Positions 51,601 through 60,080 of a DNA stretch of 64,000 bases are shown here, piece by piece. The notes below the pieces were generated by a model, which was given only the letters and a program-made list of their open reading frames with translations, was not told the DNA's origin and did not search any database. How positions within the stretch are numbered: the stretch's first letter is position 1; every line of letters begins with the position of its first letter. The position numbers and the translations under genes are program-made. Origin of the DNA: Achromobacter deleyi (GTDB lineage Bacteria; Pseudomonadota; Gammaproteobacteria; Burkholderiales; Burkholderiaceae_B); NCBI RefSeq assembly GCF_902859705.1, contig NZ_CADIJO010000011.1, positions 156,413 through 220,412 of the forward strand, written 5' to 3'.

Positions 51601-52248
51601 GCCGTCGCCGAAGATCTGCACTTCGACGTGGCGCGCGTTGTCCACATAGCGCTCGATGAACGCCCCGCCGTCGCGAAAGAAGTGTTCGCCCATGCGCTGC
51701 ACGCTGTCGAACGCCACCGTCAATTCGGCCTCGTTCTCGCAGCGCGACAGGCCGATGCCGCCGCCGCCCGCGGTGCTCTTGAGCATCACCGGGTAGCCGA
51801 TGCGCTCGGCCTGCGACAGCGCTTCGCCCAGGCTGGCCAGCAGGCCCGTGCCCGGTGTCATCGGCACGCCGGCCTCGGCCGCCAGCTCGCGGGAACGGTG
51901 CTTCAGGCCGAACTCGCGGATCTGCAGCGGCGTCGGGCCCACGAACGCAATGCCCGCCGCTTCGCAGGCCTCGGCGAATTCGGCGCTTTCCGACAGAAAG
52001 CCGTAACCGGGGTAGATGGCCTGCGCGCCGTGCGCACGGGCCGCGTCCAGCAGCAGGTCCATGCGCAGGTAGCTGTCGGCGGCCTTCTCGCCGCCCAGCG
52101 CCACGGCCACGTCGGCCTCTTTGACGTGGGCCGCGTTGCGGTCGGGATCGGAATACACGGCAACGCTGCGGATGCCCAGGCGTTTCAGGGTACGAATGGC
52201 GCGGACGGCGATTTCTCCGCGGTTGGCGATCAGGACGGTATCGAACAC
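48613..52248 (-). CDS. uca: Urea carboxylase (biotin-dependent)
   Basis: A 1211-residue enzyme that carboxylates urea to allophanate using ATP and bicarbonate. The N-terminal 450 residues are biotin carboxylase (LIANRGEIAVRAIRTLKRLG, STAGGGGIGLS, EVNTRLQVEHPVTE). The middle has the KipA/KipI-like AHS2 and AHS1 domains (PSGPMDDYAFRLANRIVG; ELSPGVRSLQIRYDS). The C-terminus is the biotin carrier with VVEAMKMELS. The start is GTG at 52248 with GGGAGC upstream. It pairs with the allophanate hydrolase upstream. It belongs to the route that replaces urease; no ure genes are in the window. Confidence 0.97.
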   Translation of the reverse strand: MFDTVLIANRGEIAVRAIRTLKRLGIRSVAVYSDPDRNAAHVKEADVAVALGGEKAADSYLRMDLLLDAARAHGAQAIYPGYGFLSESAEFAEACEAAGIAFVGPTPLQIREFGLKHRSRELAAEAGVPMTPGTGLLASLGEALSQAERIGYPVMLKSTAGGGGIGLSRCENEAELTVAFDSVQRMGEHFFRDGGAFIERYVDNARHVEVQIFGDGAGRVVALGERDCSVQRRNQKVIEETPAPRLPAATRAALLDAAVKLGTSVGYRSAGTVEFIYDPARDSFYFLEVNTRLQVEHPVTEAVTGLDLVECMLRVAAGEPLDFDAMTRAPQGAAIEVRLYAEDPLRQFQPSPGVLTDVYFPDGVRLDGWVATGTEVPAFYDPMLAKLIVHADTREAALDKLADALARTRLHGIATNLDYLRQIVADARFRAAQLSTRFLDSFAYRPAAIEVLEAGTYTSVQDYPGRTGYWNIGVPPSGPMDDYAFRLANRIVGNAPDAAGIEATLVGPTLRFHGDALIALTGAECAATLDGEPVPMWRPVTVRSGQVLATGRAVSGCRSYLAVRNGLDVPVYLGSRSTFALGQFGGHAGRTLRVGDMLPVVQPGLPAANAAPPVAVPQAAAPELIPTYGNTWEIGVLYGPHGAPDFFQPEAIDEFFAADWEVHYNSNRLGVRLTGPKPTWARENGGEAGLHPSNIHDCEYAIGSINFTGDSPVILTRDGPSLGGFVCPVTIARAELWKVGQVKPGDRIRFVRIDYADAVAREVAQDQSVETLGRVTPQATTPVAVPQTASETIVAALPAEGARPSVSYRQAGDGYLLLEYGDNVLDLALRMRIHLLMDALAAQPIDGVQELSPGVRSLQIRYDSRVIRQDALIARLLEIEAGLADVATLEVPTRVVYLPMAFEDSATLGAVQRYQETVRASAPWLPNNVDFIQRINGLASREDVRRIVFDASYLIMGLGDVYLGAPCAVPIDPRHRLLTSKYNPARTFTAEGTVGIGGVYMCIYGMDSPGGYQLVGRTLPIWNKFLKNPVFQDGKPWLLRFFDQVRFYPVSEAELDTLREDFREGRATVRIEEEMFDFAAHQRFLAEQADSIAVFQARQKTAFDAEVALWKTEDVAAAPVEAELEPETALREGERLVSADMCGNIWKIPVQVGQSVSAGDTLVVVEAMKMELSVIAPASGTVTAIRCVPGKPVNAGDPLIVLAEDATCPVT

Positions 52249-52275
52249 GGGGCGGCTCCCAGGGGCGGTCTTGGA

Positions 52276-54111
52276 TTAACGGGGGGTGGCGTTCAGGCTG
52301 GCGAGATAGGCACGCCAGCCGCCGAAGTCGGTGATGTCGCGCGCACCGAGCAGGCCGCGCGGCTCGCAGATGAAGCCCTTGACCAGGCGGCCGTCATGCA
52401 GCTCCAGCGTGCCGATGCCCAGCGGCGCGGGAATCTCGGCCACGAAGGCGCCAAAGGCGGCCACGGGGATATCCCACAGCTCGACCTCGATCGGCGCACC
52501 GCCGTCGGACTTCACCAGCCCGGGCTTGGGCGGCGTGGTGTTGGCCAGCGCATACAGCCGGTAATCGGCCGCGGTGCGGGTCTTTTCCACCAGCACGGCG
52601 CGGCGGGACGTCAGCTGATGATTCAACGGCATGCCCGTCAGGTGGGCGCCCACCACGGCCACGCGCAAGGTGTTCGGGTCTGCCGGCTGGGGCGCTGCCG
52701 CCGGCAACGGCCGGCCCGTGGCGCCCAGGGGCAAGCCGCGCTGCGCCTGCCACTGGCGGCCGAACTGCGCCAGCGCGCGGTCCTGCCAGGCCAGGCCGAT
52801 CACGGTGATGCCCGCCGGCAGCCCGTCGGCGCGCATGCCGGCCGGCAGCGCCAGCGCCGACAGGTCGGCCAGGTTGGCAAAGTTGGTGTACACGCCCAGC
52901 TGCGAATTCAGGCGCACCGGGTCGGCCTGCAACTGCGCGATGGTGTAGATGGACGGCGACGTCGGCACCACCAGCGCATCGAAGCCTTGCAACGACTGCT
53001 GGATCTGGCGCGTCAATTCGGCGCGGCGGTATTCGGCCTTGAAGGCATCCAGCGCGCTGTAGTTCGCCGCGCCTTCGACGATGCCACGCACCACCGGGTG
53101 AATCGCGGCGGGGTGCTCTTGCCACAGGGACTCGACCGCGGCGAAGCGCTCGGCCACCCACGGCCCCTGGTACAGCAGCGCGGCCAGTTCGGCATACGGC
53201 GCGAAGTCGATCGTCTCGACCTGGGCGCCGCTCGCCTTCAAGGCTTGCAGTGCGGCCTCGAAGGCTTCGGCCGCTTGCGCATCGCCGAAGAACTCCAGGC
53301 GGTCGGGAATGGCCAGGCGCGGCGCCTTCGGCCACGGCGCGGCGGCGCCTGCCGGCTGCGCGCGCGAATAGGCATCGCGTTCGTCGTAGCCGCCCGCGAT
53401 GCCGGCCACCTGCTCGGCATCGTCCACCGTCAGCGCGAAGATCGACACGCAATCCTGCGTGCGGCAGGCGGGCACCACACCCGCCGTGCTCAGCCAACCC
53501 TTGGTGGGCTTGAGGCCGACGATATTGTTGAAACCCGCGGGCACGCGGCCGGACCCGGCCGTGTCGGTGCCCAGCGAAAACGCCACCAGGCCGCGCGCCA
53601 CCACCGACGCCGAGCCCGAGCTGGAACCGCCGCTGATGTAGTCAGGATTGAAAGCGTTGGCCACCGCGCCGTGCGGCGAACGGGTGCCGACCAGCCCCGT
53701 GGCGAACTGGTCCAGGTTGGTCTTGCCCACCAGGATCGCGCCGGCTGCGCGCAGGCGCCGCACCACCGTCGCGTCTTCGTCAGGCGTGTAGGCGAATTTG
53801 GGGCAGGCCGCCGTGGTGGGCCAGCCGGCCGCATCGATGTTGTCCTTGATGGCGAACGGCACGCCGTACAGCGGCAGCCGCGCCACGTCGCCGCCCGCCG
53901 CCGCCAGCAGCAGGCGCAGGTCATCCAGCTGGCGCGCCAGCACGGCGGGGCTGACCCGCGTGATCCAGGCGTTGTCGGCCGGCGCGGCCGGCGTCTCGGC
54001 CAGGGGCATCAACAGCGCGTCGGGGGTGGCGCCGCCCTCGCGATAGGCAGACAGCCATTGCGTGATCGTCCAACCGGTCGTGGGGCCCTGCGGCGTTGCT
54101 ACGGCATTCAT
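52276..54111 (-). CDS. atzF: Allophanate hydrolase
   Basis: A 611-residue amidase-signature enzyme that splits allophanate to ammonia and carbon dioxide. The Ser-cisSer-Lys triad shows as Lys in PFAIKDNIDAAG and serines in SGGSSSGSASVVARG. The C-terminal domain (RVAVVGAHLTGMPLNHQL and after) is the second domain typical of AtzF. The ATG at 54111 follows AAGGATTCCAGC. First gene of the leftward operon, it starts 27 nt downstream of a predicted sigma-54 start site. Confidence 0.95.
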   Translation of the reverse strand: MNAVATPQGPTTGWTITQWLSAYREGGATPDALLMPLAETPAAPADNAWITRVSPAVLARQLDDLRLLLAAAGGDVARLPLYGVPFAIKDNIDAAGWPTTAACPKFAYTPDEDATVVRRLRAAGAILVGKTNLDQFATGLVGTRSPHGAVANAFNPDYISGGSSSGSASVVARGLVAFSLGTDTAGSGRVPAGFNNIVGLKPTKGWLSTAGVVPACRTQDCVSIFALTVDDAEQVAGIAGGYDERDAYSRAQPAGAAAPWPKAPRLAIPDRLEFFGDAQAAEAFEAALQALKASGAQVETIDFAPYAELAALLYQGPWVAERFAAVESLWQEHPAAIHPVVRGIVEGAANYSALDAFKAEYRRAELTRQIQQSLQGFDALVVPTSPSIYTIAQLQADPVRLNSQLGVYTNFANLADLSALALPAGMRADGLPAGITVIGLAWQDRALAQFGRQWQAQRGLPLGATGRPLPAAAPQPADPNTLRVAVVGAHLTGMPLNHQLTSRRAVLVEKTRTAADYRLYALANTTPPKPGLVKSDGGAPIEVELWDIPVAAFGAFVAEIPAPLGIGTLELHDGRLVKGFICEPRGLLGARDITDFGGWRAYLASLNATPR

Positions 54112-54124
54112 GCTGGAATCCTTT

Positions 54125-54136
54125 CTTGTATACAAG
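54125..54136. promoter_or_regulatory. Palindrome CTTGTATACAAG, likely GntR operator
   Basis: A perfect 12-bp palindrome of the TTGTATACAA type bound by FCD-GntR regulators. Relative to the predicted leftward sigma-54 start (about 54138) it covers roughly +2 to +13, directly before the atzF ribosome site. A bound repressor would block the leftward operon but not urtA. Confidence 0.7.
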
Positions 54137-54148
54137 TACGGATACCCA

Positions 54149-54165
54149 AGCAATACGCGTGCCAT
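54149..54165 (-). promoter_or_regulatory. Sigma-54 promoter of the urea carboxylase operon
   Basis: Read on the minus strand: ATGGCACGCGTATTGCT, with GG and GC twelve bases apart. This matches TTGGCACR-N4-TTGCW at all but the first base. The predicted start is near 54138, 27 nt before the atzF ATG. Activation would need NtrC or a similar enhancer-binding protein. Confidence 0.75.
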
Positions 54166-54253
54166 GTTGGCCGCGGGCCGCAACCTTCCCTCTGACGCAA
54201 GGTGCCGCCGGCCCGCGACGCGTTCCTTTGCCCTCGCCCATGCGCCCGCGATG

Positions 54254-54270
54254 CGCACCCGCAACGGGCA
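54254..54270. promoter_or_regulatory. NtrC-like site, weaker
   Basis: CGCACC-N5-CGGGCA resembles the NtrC consensus TGCACC-N5-GGTGCA (five of six and four of six). It lies 22 bp, two helical turns, from the stronger site, the arrangement expected for cooperative NtrC dimers. Confidence 0.45.
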
Positions 54271-54275
54271 ACCGG

Positions 54276-54292
54276 CGCACCGGTTTTGTGCA
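54276..54292. promoter_or_regulatory. NtrC-like enhancer site, strong
   Basis: CGCACC-N5-TGTGCA differs from TGCACC-N5-GGTGCA at one base in each half. It is about 135 bp upstream of the urtA start site and about 145 bp from the atzF start site, a normal enhancer distance for both. Confidence 0.65.
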
Positions 54293-54391
54293 CGCGGCAC
54301 CAGATTGAACCGCGCACGGCGCCGCCAGCGGCCGCCACCGCGTCATCGAAAACCCTTCCCCTTACTACAGCGATGTCGCCTTGCCGAGCGG

Positions 54392-54408
54392 TTGGCACGG
54401 CTTTTGCT
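54392..54408 (+). promoter_or_regulatory. Sigma-54 promoter of urtABCDE
   Basis: TTGGCACGGCTTTTGCT is a full match to TTGGCACR-N4-TTGCW, with GG (54394-54395) and GC (54406-54407) twelve bases apart. The predicted start is near 54419, giving a leader of about 52 nt to the urtA ATG at 54471. Confidence 0.85.
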
Positions 54409-54470
54409 TTGAAGTCCTGGTCACGCCCATGCCGCCGGCGCCGCCGGCTTCTTCCTCCTCAGGAGTCACC

Positions 54471-55724
54471 ATGAAACGCAGACTAGTCCTTAAGCAACTG
54501 ACCGCCGTGAGCCTGTTGGCCCTGTCCGGTTGGATGCCGCAGCTGTACGCCGCCGAAGACACCATCAAGGTCGGCATCCTGCATTCGCTGTCGGGCACCA
54601 TGGCCATCTCGGAAACGTCGCTCAAGGACGTGGCCCTGATGACCATCGATGAAATCAACGCCAACGGCGGCGTGATGGGCAAGAAGCTGGAAGCCGTGGT
54701 GGTCGACCCTGCATCGAACTGGCCGCTGTTCGCCGAGAAGTCGCGCCAGCTGCTGGCTCAGGACAAGGTGGCCGCGGTGTTCGGCTGCTGGACCTCGGTA
54801 TCGCGCAAGTCGGTGCTGCCGGTGTTCAAGGAACTGAACGGCCTCTTGTTCTACCCGGTGCAGTACGAAGGCGAAGAGCTGGAAAAGAACGTGTTCTACA
54901 CAGGGGCTGCGCCCAACCAGCAGGCCATCCCGGCGGTGGAATACCTGATGAGCGAAGACGGCGGCGGCGCCAAGCGCTTCGTGCTGCTGGGCACCGACTA
55001 CGTCTACCCGCGCACCACCAACAAGATCCTGCGCGCCTTCCTGCATTCCAAGGGCGTGAAAGACAGCGACATCGACGAGGTCTACACCCCGTTCGGCCAT
55101 TCCGATTACCAGACCATCGTGGCCAACATCAAGAAGTTCGCCGCGGGCGGCAAGACCGCCGTCATCTCCACCATCAACGGCGATTCGAACGTGCCGTTCT
55201 ACAAGGAACTGGGCAACGCCGGCCTGAAGGCCACCGACGTGCCGGTGGTGGCGTTCTCGGTCGGTGAAGAAGAACTGCGCGGCGTGGACGCCAAGCCGCT
55301 GGTGGGCCACCTGGCCGCCTGGAACTACTTCGAATCGATCAAGAACCCGGTCAACGAGGCCTTCATCAAGAAGTGGCAGGCCTATGCCAAGGCCAAGAAC
55401 CTGCCCAACGCCAGCACGGTCGTCACCAACGACCCGATGGAAGCGACCTACATCGGCATCTACATGTGGAAGCAGGCGGTCGAGCAGGCCAAGACCACCG
55501 ACGTCGACAAGGTGATCGCGGCCATGGGCGGCCAGACGTTCAATTCGCCCAGCGGCTTCAAGATCGAAATGGACAAGACCAACCACCACCTGCACAAGCC
55601 GGTCTACATCGGCGAGATCAAGGCGGACGGCCAGTTCAACGTGGTGTGGAAGAGCAAAGGCCCCATCCGCGCGCAACCCTGGAGCCCGTACATCCCGGGC
55701 AACGAAGGCAAGCAAGGTCTTTAA
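54471..55724 (+). CDS. urtA: Urea ABC transporter, substrate-binding protein
   Basis: The protein has 417 residues. A signal peptide (MKRRLVLKQLTAVSLLALSG) leads to a LivJ-type binding protein. IKVGILHSLSGTMAISETSL, GCWTSVSRKSVLPVFKE, LLFYPVQYEGEE and VFYTGAAPNQQ are the marks of UrtA rather than amino-acid binders. The ATG at 54471 follows CAGGAGTCACC. It captures urea in the periplasm for UrtBCDE. First gene of a five-gene operon under a sigma-54 promoter. Confidence 0.97.
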   Translation: MKRRLVLKQLTAVSLLALSGWMPQLYAAEDTIKVGILHSLSGTMAISETSLKDVALMTIDEINANGGVMGKKLEAVVVDPASNWPLFAEKSRQLLAQDKVAAVFGCWTSVSRKSVLPVFKELNGLLFYPVQYEGEELEKNVFYTGAAPNQQAIPAVEYLMSEDGGGAKRFVLLGTDYVYPRTTNKILRAFLHSKGVKDSDIDEVYTPFGHSDYQTIVANIKKFAAGGKTAVISTINGDSNVPFYKELGNAGLKATDVPVVAFSVGEEELRGVDAKPLVGHLAAWNYFESIKNPVNEAFIKKWQAYAKAKNLPNASTVVTNDPMEATYIGIYMWKQAVEQAKTTDVDKVIAAMGGQTFNSPSGFKIEMDKTNHHLHKPVYIGEIKADGQFNVVWKSKGPIRAQPWSPYIPGNEGKQGL

Positions 55725-55745
55725 ACCGGAACCGGACACGCAGCC

Positions 55746-57377
55746 ATGCTGAATGCGGCTATCGCGAAATTCCTGCGTTATTTCCTGCTTGCATGGCTGC
55801 TGGCCGCGCCGGCGCTGTCCGCTCACGCGGCGGCGCCGGGCGTGGACCCGGCGCTGCTGGCCCCCTTGGCCGGCGACGACACCGACGCCAAGCTGCAGGC
55901 GATTGCCGCCCTGGGTCAACTGCCCGCCCCCGGTGCGGCCGCCGTGCTGCAGGCGCTGGGCGACGACCAGCTGTACGCGCTGCCCGATGGCCGCGTGCTG
56001 ATCGGCAGCGGCAAAGGCCCGGCCACCGACGCGGCCACCGGCGCGGCGACCGAGCTGCCCGCGGGTGCCGCCACCATCGGCATCAACAACCGGCTGCGCC
56101 GCGCCATCGAAGCGGCGCTGGCGGGATCGCGACTGTTTTCCGACAACCCGCAGGAACGGCTGGCCTCTGCCCGCCGCCTGCAACAGACCGGCGACCCGGC
56201 CCGCCTGCCGCTGGTGGAAAAGGCCCTGGCGGCCGAAAAGAACGAGGCCGTGCGCGCCGCTCTGGAAATCGCGCAGGCCAATCTTGAACTCAAAAGCGCC
56301 GACCCCGCCGTGCGGCGTCACGCCGTCGACCTGCTGGGGCGCACCGACAACGCGGCCTTTCGCCCCACGCTGGCCGCGCTGACGCAGCAGCAGGACGGCG
56401 TCTACGCCGAACCCGATGCCGGCGTGCGCGAAGCCGCGGCCAATGCGCTAAAGCGCATCGACCGGCACCTGGCCACCATCGAATGGGCCGGCAACCTCTT
56501 TTACGGTCTCAGCCTGGGCAGCGTGCTTCTGCTGGCGGCGCTGGGCCTGGCCATCACCTTCGGGCTGATGGGCGTCATCAACATGGCGCACGGCGAACTG
56601 CTGATGATCGGCGCCTACGTCACCTACCTGGTGCAGACGGCGTTTCGCGCGTGGCTGCCAGGCTGGCTGGACTGGTACGTGGCCGCGGCGCTGCCGCTGG
56701 CCTTTGTGTTCACCGCGCTGGTGGGCATGGCGCTGGAACGCACCGTGATCCGCTGGCTGTATGGCCGGCCGCTGGAAACGCTGCTGGCCACCTGGGGCAT
56801 CAGCCTGATGCTGATGCAGGGCGTGCGCACGCTGTTCGGCGCGCAGAACGTGGAAGTGGGCAACCCCAGCTGGATGTCGGGCGGCATCACGGTGCTGGGC
56901 GGGCTGGTGCTGACCTACAACCGGCTGGTCATCATCGGCTTTGCGCTGTTCGTGGTGTTCCTGGTGTGGGCGCTCTTGAACCACACGCGGCTGGGCCTGT
57001 TCGTGCGCGCCATCACGCAGAACCGGCGCATGGCCGATTGCGTGGGCGTGCCCACCGGCCGCGTCGACATGCTGGCGTTCGGCCTGGGGTCCGGCATCGC
57101 GGGGCTGGCGGGCGTGGCGCTGTCGCAGCTGGGCAACGTGGGCCCGGACCTGGGCCGCGGCTACATCGTCGATTCCTTCATGGTGGTGGTGCTGGGCGGC
57201 GTGGGCCAGCTGGCCGGCACCGTCATCGCCGCGCTGGGCCTGGGCGGCGTGAACAAATTCCTGGAGCCTTACGCGGGAGCCGTCATGGCCAAGATCACCA
57301 TCCTGGTGCTCATCGTGCTTTTCGTGCAGAAGCGGCCGCAAGGCCTGTTCGCCCCGCGCGGCCGGAGCGTCGAATGA
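55746..57377 (+). CDS. urtB: Urea ABC transporter, permease UrtB
   Basis: A 543-residue LivH-type permease. The first 30 or so residues are a signal-like helix, and residues up to about 245 form a hydrophilic, Ala-rich helical extension that lies outside the membrane. The permease proper follows ([60 protein letters not shown]). The extension is usual for proteobacterial UrtB. The stop overlaps the urtC start. Confidence 0.95.
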   Translation: MLNAAIAKFLRYFLLAWLLAAPALSAHAAAPGVDPALLAPLAGDDTDAKLQAIAALGQLPAPGAAAVLQALGDDQLYALPDGRVLIGSGKGPATDAATGAATELPAGAATIGINNRLRRAIEAALAGSRLFSDNPQERLASARRLQQTGDPARLPLVEKALAAEKNEAVRAALEIAQANLELKSADPAVRRHAVDLLGRTDNAAFRPTLAALTQQQDGVYAEPDAGVREAAANALKRIDRHLATIEWAGNLFYGLSLGSVLLLAALGLAITFGLMGVINMAHGELLMIGAYVTYLVQTAFRAWLPGWLDWYVAAALPLAFVFTALVGMALERTVIRWLYGRPLETLLATWGISLMLMQGVRTLFGAQNVEVGNPSWMSGGITVLGGLVLTYNRLVIIGFALFVVFLVWALLNHTRLGLFVRAITQNRRMADCVGVPTGRVDMLAFGLGSGIAGLAGVALSQLGNVGPDLGRGYIVDSFMVVVLGGVGQLAGTVIAALGLGGVNKFLEPYAGAVMAKITILVLIVLFVQKRPQGLFAPRGRSVE

Positions 57378-58501
57378 AACAGACCGCCCTGACCGACCTG
57401 ACCTTGCAGGCGCATCGTCCGCTGTACAGCGGACGCGCCTGGATCGCCCTGGCCGCCGCCACGCTGGCGCTGGCGCTCTTGCCGCTCTTGAACCTGGTGT
57501 TTCCCGCCGGCCATCCGCTGCACGTCTCGGCCTATGCCGTGGCCCTGTTGGGCAAGTTCATGTGCTACGCCATGGCGGCCCTGGCGCTGGACCTGGTGTG
57601 GGGCTACGCCGGCATCCTGTCGCTGGGCCACGGCCTGTTCTTCGCGCTGGGCGGCTATGCCCACGGCATGTACCTGATGCGCGCCATCGGCAGCGACGGC
57701 GTGTACCAGAGCCGCCTGCCGGACTTCATGGTGTTCCTGGACTGGAAGGACTACCCCTGGTACTGGGCCTTCACCGAGCACTTCGGCTACGCCATGCTGC
57801 TGGTGGTGCTGGTGCCGGGCGTGCTGGCCTTCGTGTTCGGCTACTTCGCGTTCCGCTCGCGCATCAAGGGCGTGTACTTCTCGATCATCACGCAGGCGCT
57901 GACGTTTGCGGCCATGTTGCTGTTCTTTCGCAACGACACGGGCTTTGGCGGCAACAACGGCTTTACCGACTTCAAGCGCATTCTGGGCTTTGACATCACG
58001 GCCCCCGGCACCCGCGCGGCGCTGTACTGGATCACGCTGGCGGCGCTGGCCGCGGCCCTGGTGCTGGCGCGCGCGGTGACGCAGTCCAAGCTAGGCCGCG
58101 TGCTGACGGCGGTGCGCGATGCCGAAAGCCGGCTGCGCTTCATCGGCTACGACCCGCTGGGCTTCAAGCTGTTCGTGTGGACGCTGTCGGCCGTGCTGTG
58201 CGGCATTGCCGGCGCCTTGTACGTGCCGCAGGTCGGCATCATCAACCCCAGCGAGATGTCCACGGAGAACTCGATCGAAATGGTGATCTGGGTGGCCACC
58301 GGCGGGCGCGGCACGCTGATCGGCCCCATCCTCGGCGCGGGCGTGGTCAACGGCCTGAAGACCTGGTTCACCAGCGTGCTGCCCGAGTTCTGGCTGTACG
58401 CGCTGGGCCTGATCTTCGTCCTGGTGACCCTGTTCCTGCCCACCGGCATCGTCGGCCTGGCGCGCCGCCTGGCCTCCCGCTACCAGGAGCGACGCGCATG
58501 A
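57374..58501 (+). CDS. urtC: Urea ABC transporter, permease UrtC
   Basis: A 375-residue LivM-type permease with about nine to ten helices; YAGILSLGHGLFFALGGYAH and the GFGGNNGFTDFK loop are typical of UrtC. It starts by ATGA overlap with urtB and ends in ATGA overlap with urtD, so the operon is tightly coupled. The longer open frame upstream is a shadow of urtB. Confidence 0.95.
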   Translation: MKQTALTDLTLQAHRPLYSGRAWIALAAATLALALLPLLNLVFPAGHPLHVSAYAVALLGKFMCYAMAALALDLVWGYAGILSLGHGLFFALGGYAHGMYLMRAIGSDGVYQSRLPDFMVFLDWKDYPWYWAFTEHFGYAMLLVVLVPGVLAFVFGYFAFRSRIKGVYFSIITQALTFAAMLLFFRNDTGFGGNNGFTDFKRILGFDITAPGTRAALYWITLAALAAALVLARAVTQSKLGRVLTAVRDAESRLRFIGYDPLGFKLFVWTLSAVLCGIAGALYVPQVGIINPSEMSTENSIEMVIWVATGGRGTLIGPILGAGVVNGLKTWFTSVLPEFWLYALGLIFVLVTLFLPTGIVGLARRLASRYQERRA

Positions 58502-59337
58502 CCAGCACGCATTCCGAAACCGCCATGCTGGACGGCGGCCCCAGCGGCGACGCCGGCTACGGCCGCGTCAGCCCCAAGGGCCTGGACACCAGCCACGGCG
58601 CCATCCTGTACCTGGAAGGCATCACCGTCAGCTTCGACGGCTTCAAGGCGCTGAACGACCTGACGCTGGACATCGGCGTGGGCGAGCTGCGCTGCATCAT
58701 CGGCCCCAATGGCGCCGGCAAGACGACCATGATGGACGTCATCACCGGCAAGACCCGTCCCACCGCCGGCACTGCTTTTTTCGGCCAGAGCATCGACCTG
58801 ACCACGCTGACCGAAGCGCAGATCGCCCACGCCGGCATCGGCCGCAAGTTCCAGCGGCCCACGGTGTTCGAACAGCACAGCGTGTTCGAGAACCTGGAAC
58901 TGGCGATGAAGACCGACAAGCGCGTGCGGCCCACGCTGTTCTCGCGCCTGACCGGCGCGCAGGCCGACAGGATCGGCGAAACGCTGGACCTGATCCGCCT
59001 GCGGCCCGAAGCCTTCCGCCCGGCCGGCCTGCTGTCGCACGGCCAGAAGCAGTGGCTGGAGATCGGCATGCTGCTGATGCAGGAACCGCAGTTGCTGTTG
59101 CTGGACGAACCGGTGGCCGGCATGACCGATGCCGAAACCGAACGCACCGGCGAACTGCTCAATGAATTGCGCGGCCGCCATTCGCTGATGGTGGTCGAAC
59201 ACGACATGGACTTCGTCAACCAGATTGCCGGCGACGGCAAGGTGACGGTGCTGCACGAAGGCTCGGTGCTGGCCGAAGGGCCGATGGCGAAAGTGCAGGC
59301 CGACCCGCGCGTGATCGAAGTCTATCTGGGGCGCTGA
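58498..59337 (+). CDS. urtD: Urea ABC transporter, ATP-binding protein UrtD
   Basis: A 279-residue LivG-type ATPase. Walker A is GPNGAGKTT, the signature LLSHGQKQWLEIG, and Walker B LLLLDEPVAG. The first 35 residues are a non-conserved extension. It works with UrtE as the ATPase pair driving urea uptake. Confidence 0.95.
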   Translation: MTSTHSETAMLDGGPSGDAGYGRVSPKGLDTSHGAILYLEGITVSFDGFKALNDLTLDIGVGELRCIIGPNGAGKTTMMDVITGKTRPTAGTAFFGQSIDLTTLTEAQIAHAGIGRKFQRPTVFEQHSVFENLELAMKTDKRVRPTLFSRLTGAQADRIGETLDLIRLRPEAFRPAGLLSHGQKQWLEIGMLLMQEPQLLLLDEPVAGMTDAETERTGELLNELRGRHSLMVVEHDMDFVNQIAGDGKVTVLHEGSVLAEGPMAKVQADPRVIEVYLGR

Positions 59338-59338
59338 C

Positions 59339-60037
59339 ATGCTGAACGTATCCACCATCGACCAGTACTACGGCGGCAGCCACACCTTGCGCGGCGTCTC
59401 GCTGGCGGTGAACCAGGGCGAATGCCTGGCGCTGCTGGGACGCAACGGCGTGGGCAAGACCACGCTGCTCAAGTGCGTGATGGGCGTGCTGCCCGTGGCC
59501 AGCGGCGCCATCGCCTTCGACGGCGCCGACATCACCCGGCTGGCGCCGCACCAGCGCGCCGCGCGCGGCATGGCCTACGTACCGCAGGGGCGCGACATCT
59601 TCGCCCGGCTCACCGTGGAAGAGAACATCCTGATGGGCATGGCGACCAAGCCCGCCGCGCGCGCCCGCCGCATCAAGGAAGAAGTGTTCGAGCTGTTTCC
59701 GGTGCTCAAAAGCATGCTGGCCCGGCGCGGCGGCGACCTGTCGGGCGGGCAGCAGCAACAGCTGGCGATCGCCCGCGCGCTGGTGGCCGAACCCAAGCTC
59801 ATCATCCTGGACGAACCCACCGAAGGCATCCAGCCGTCCATCATCAAGGACATCGCGCGGGTGATCCACATGCTGCGCCAGCGCGGCGACATCGCCATCC
59901 TGCTGTGCGAACAATATTTCGACTTTGCCCGCGAACTGGCCGACCGTTTCGTGGTGCTGTCGCGCGGCGAAGTGGTGGCCAGCGGCGACCGGACGGCCAT
60001 CGACGGCGAGGACGTGCGGCGCCACCTTTCCGTCTGA
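59339..60037 (+). CDS. urtE: Urea ABC transporter, ATP-binding protein UrtE
   Basis: A 232-residue LivF-type ATPase with GRNGVGKTT (Walker A), DLSGGQQQQLAIARAL (signature) and LIILDEPTEGIQPS (Walker B). It starts one base after urtD and is the last gene of the operon. No terminator-like hairpin follows in the 43-nt gap. Confidence 0.95.
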   Translation: MLNVSTIDQYYGGSHTLRGVSLAVNQGECLALLGRNGVGKTTLLKCVMGVLPVASGAIAFDGADITRLAPHQRAARGMAYVPQGRDIFARLTVEENILMGMATKPAARARRIKEEVFELFPVLKSMLARRGGDLSGGQQQQLAIARALVAEPKLIILDEPTEGIQPSIIKDIARVIHMLRQRGDIAILLCEQYFDFARELADRFVVLSRGEVVASGDRTAIDGEDVRRHLSV

Positions 60038-60066
60038 GGCGCCTTTTAGTGCCAACGGAGCCTGGA

Positions 60067-60072
60067 TATAAT
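60067..60072 (+). promoter_or_regulatory. Perfect -10 hexamer TATAAT eight bases before a start codon
   Basis: TATAAT at 60067-60072 with TTTTAG 17 bp upstream (60044-60049) reads as a sigma-70 promoter with a poor -35. The expected start, 6-9 nt downstream, falls on or just before the ATG at 60081, so the mRNA would be leaderless or nearly so. Confidence 0.5.
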
Positions 60073-60080
60073 GCGCCGTC

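Larger units (their letters stand above)
54112..54470. promoter_or_regulatory. Divergent nitrogen-control region of the urea genes
   Basis: This 359-nt gene-free region serves the atzF-uca-gntR operon to the left and urtABCDE to the right. It contains a sigma-54 promoter match on each strand near its two ends, two NtrC-like sites between them, and a GntR-type palindrome next to the left promoter. The elements are listed one by one below. Nothing else distinct was seen in it. Confidence 0.75.

Noticed and set aside
49006..54195. A 1729-codon open frame on the plus strand opposite urea carboxylase and allophanate hydrolase
   Set aside because: It is antisense to two certain genes, is full of His, Arg, Gln and Ala from mirrored G+C-rich codons, and shows no domain. 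Long antisense frames are expected at this base composition.
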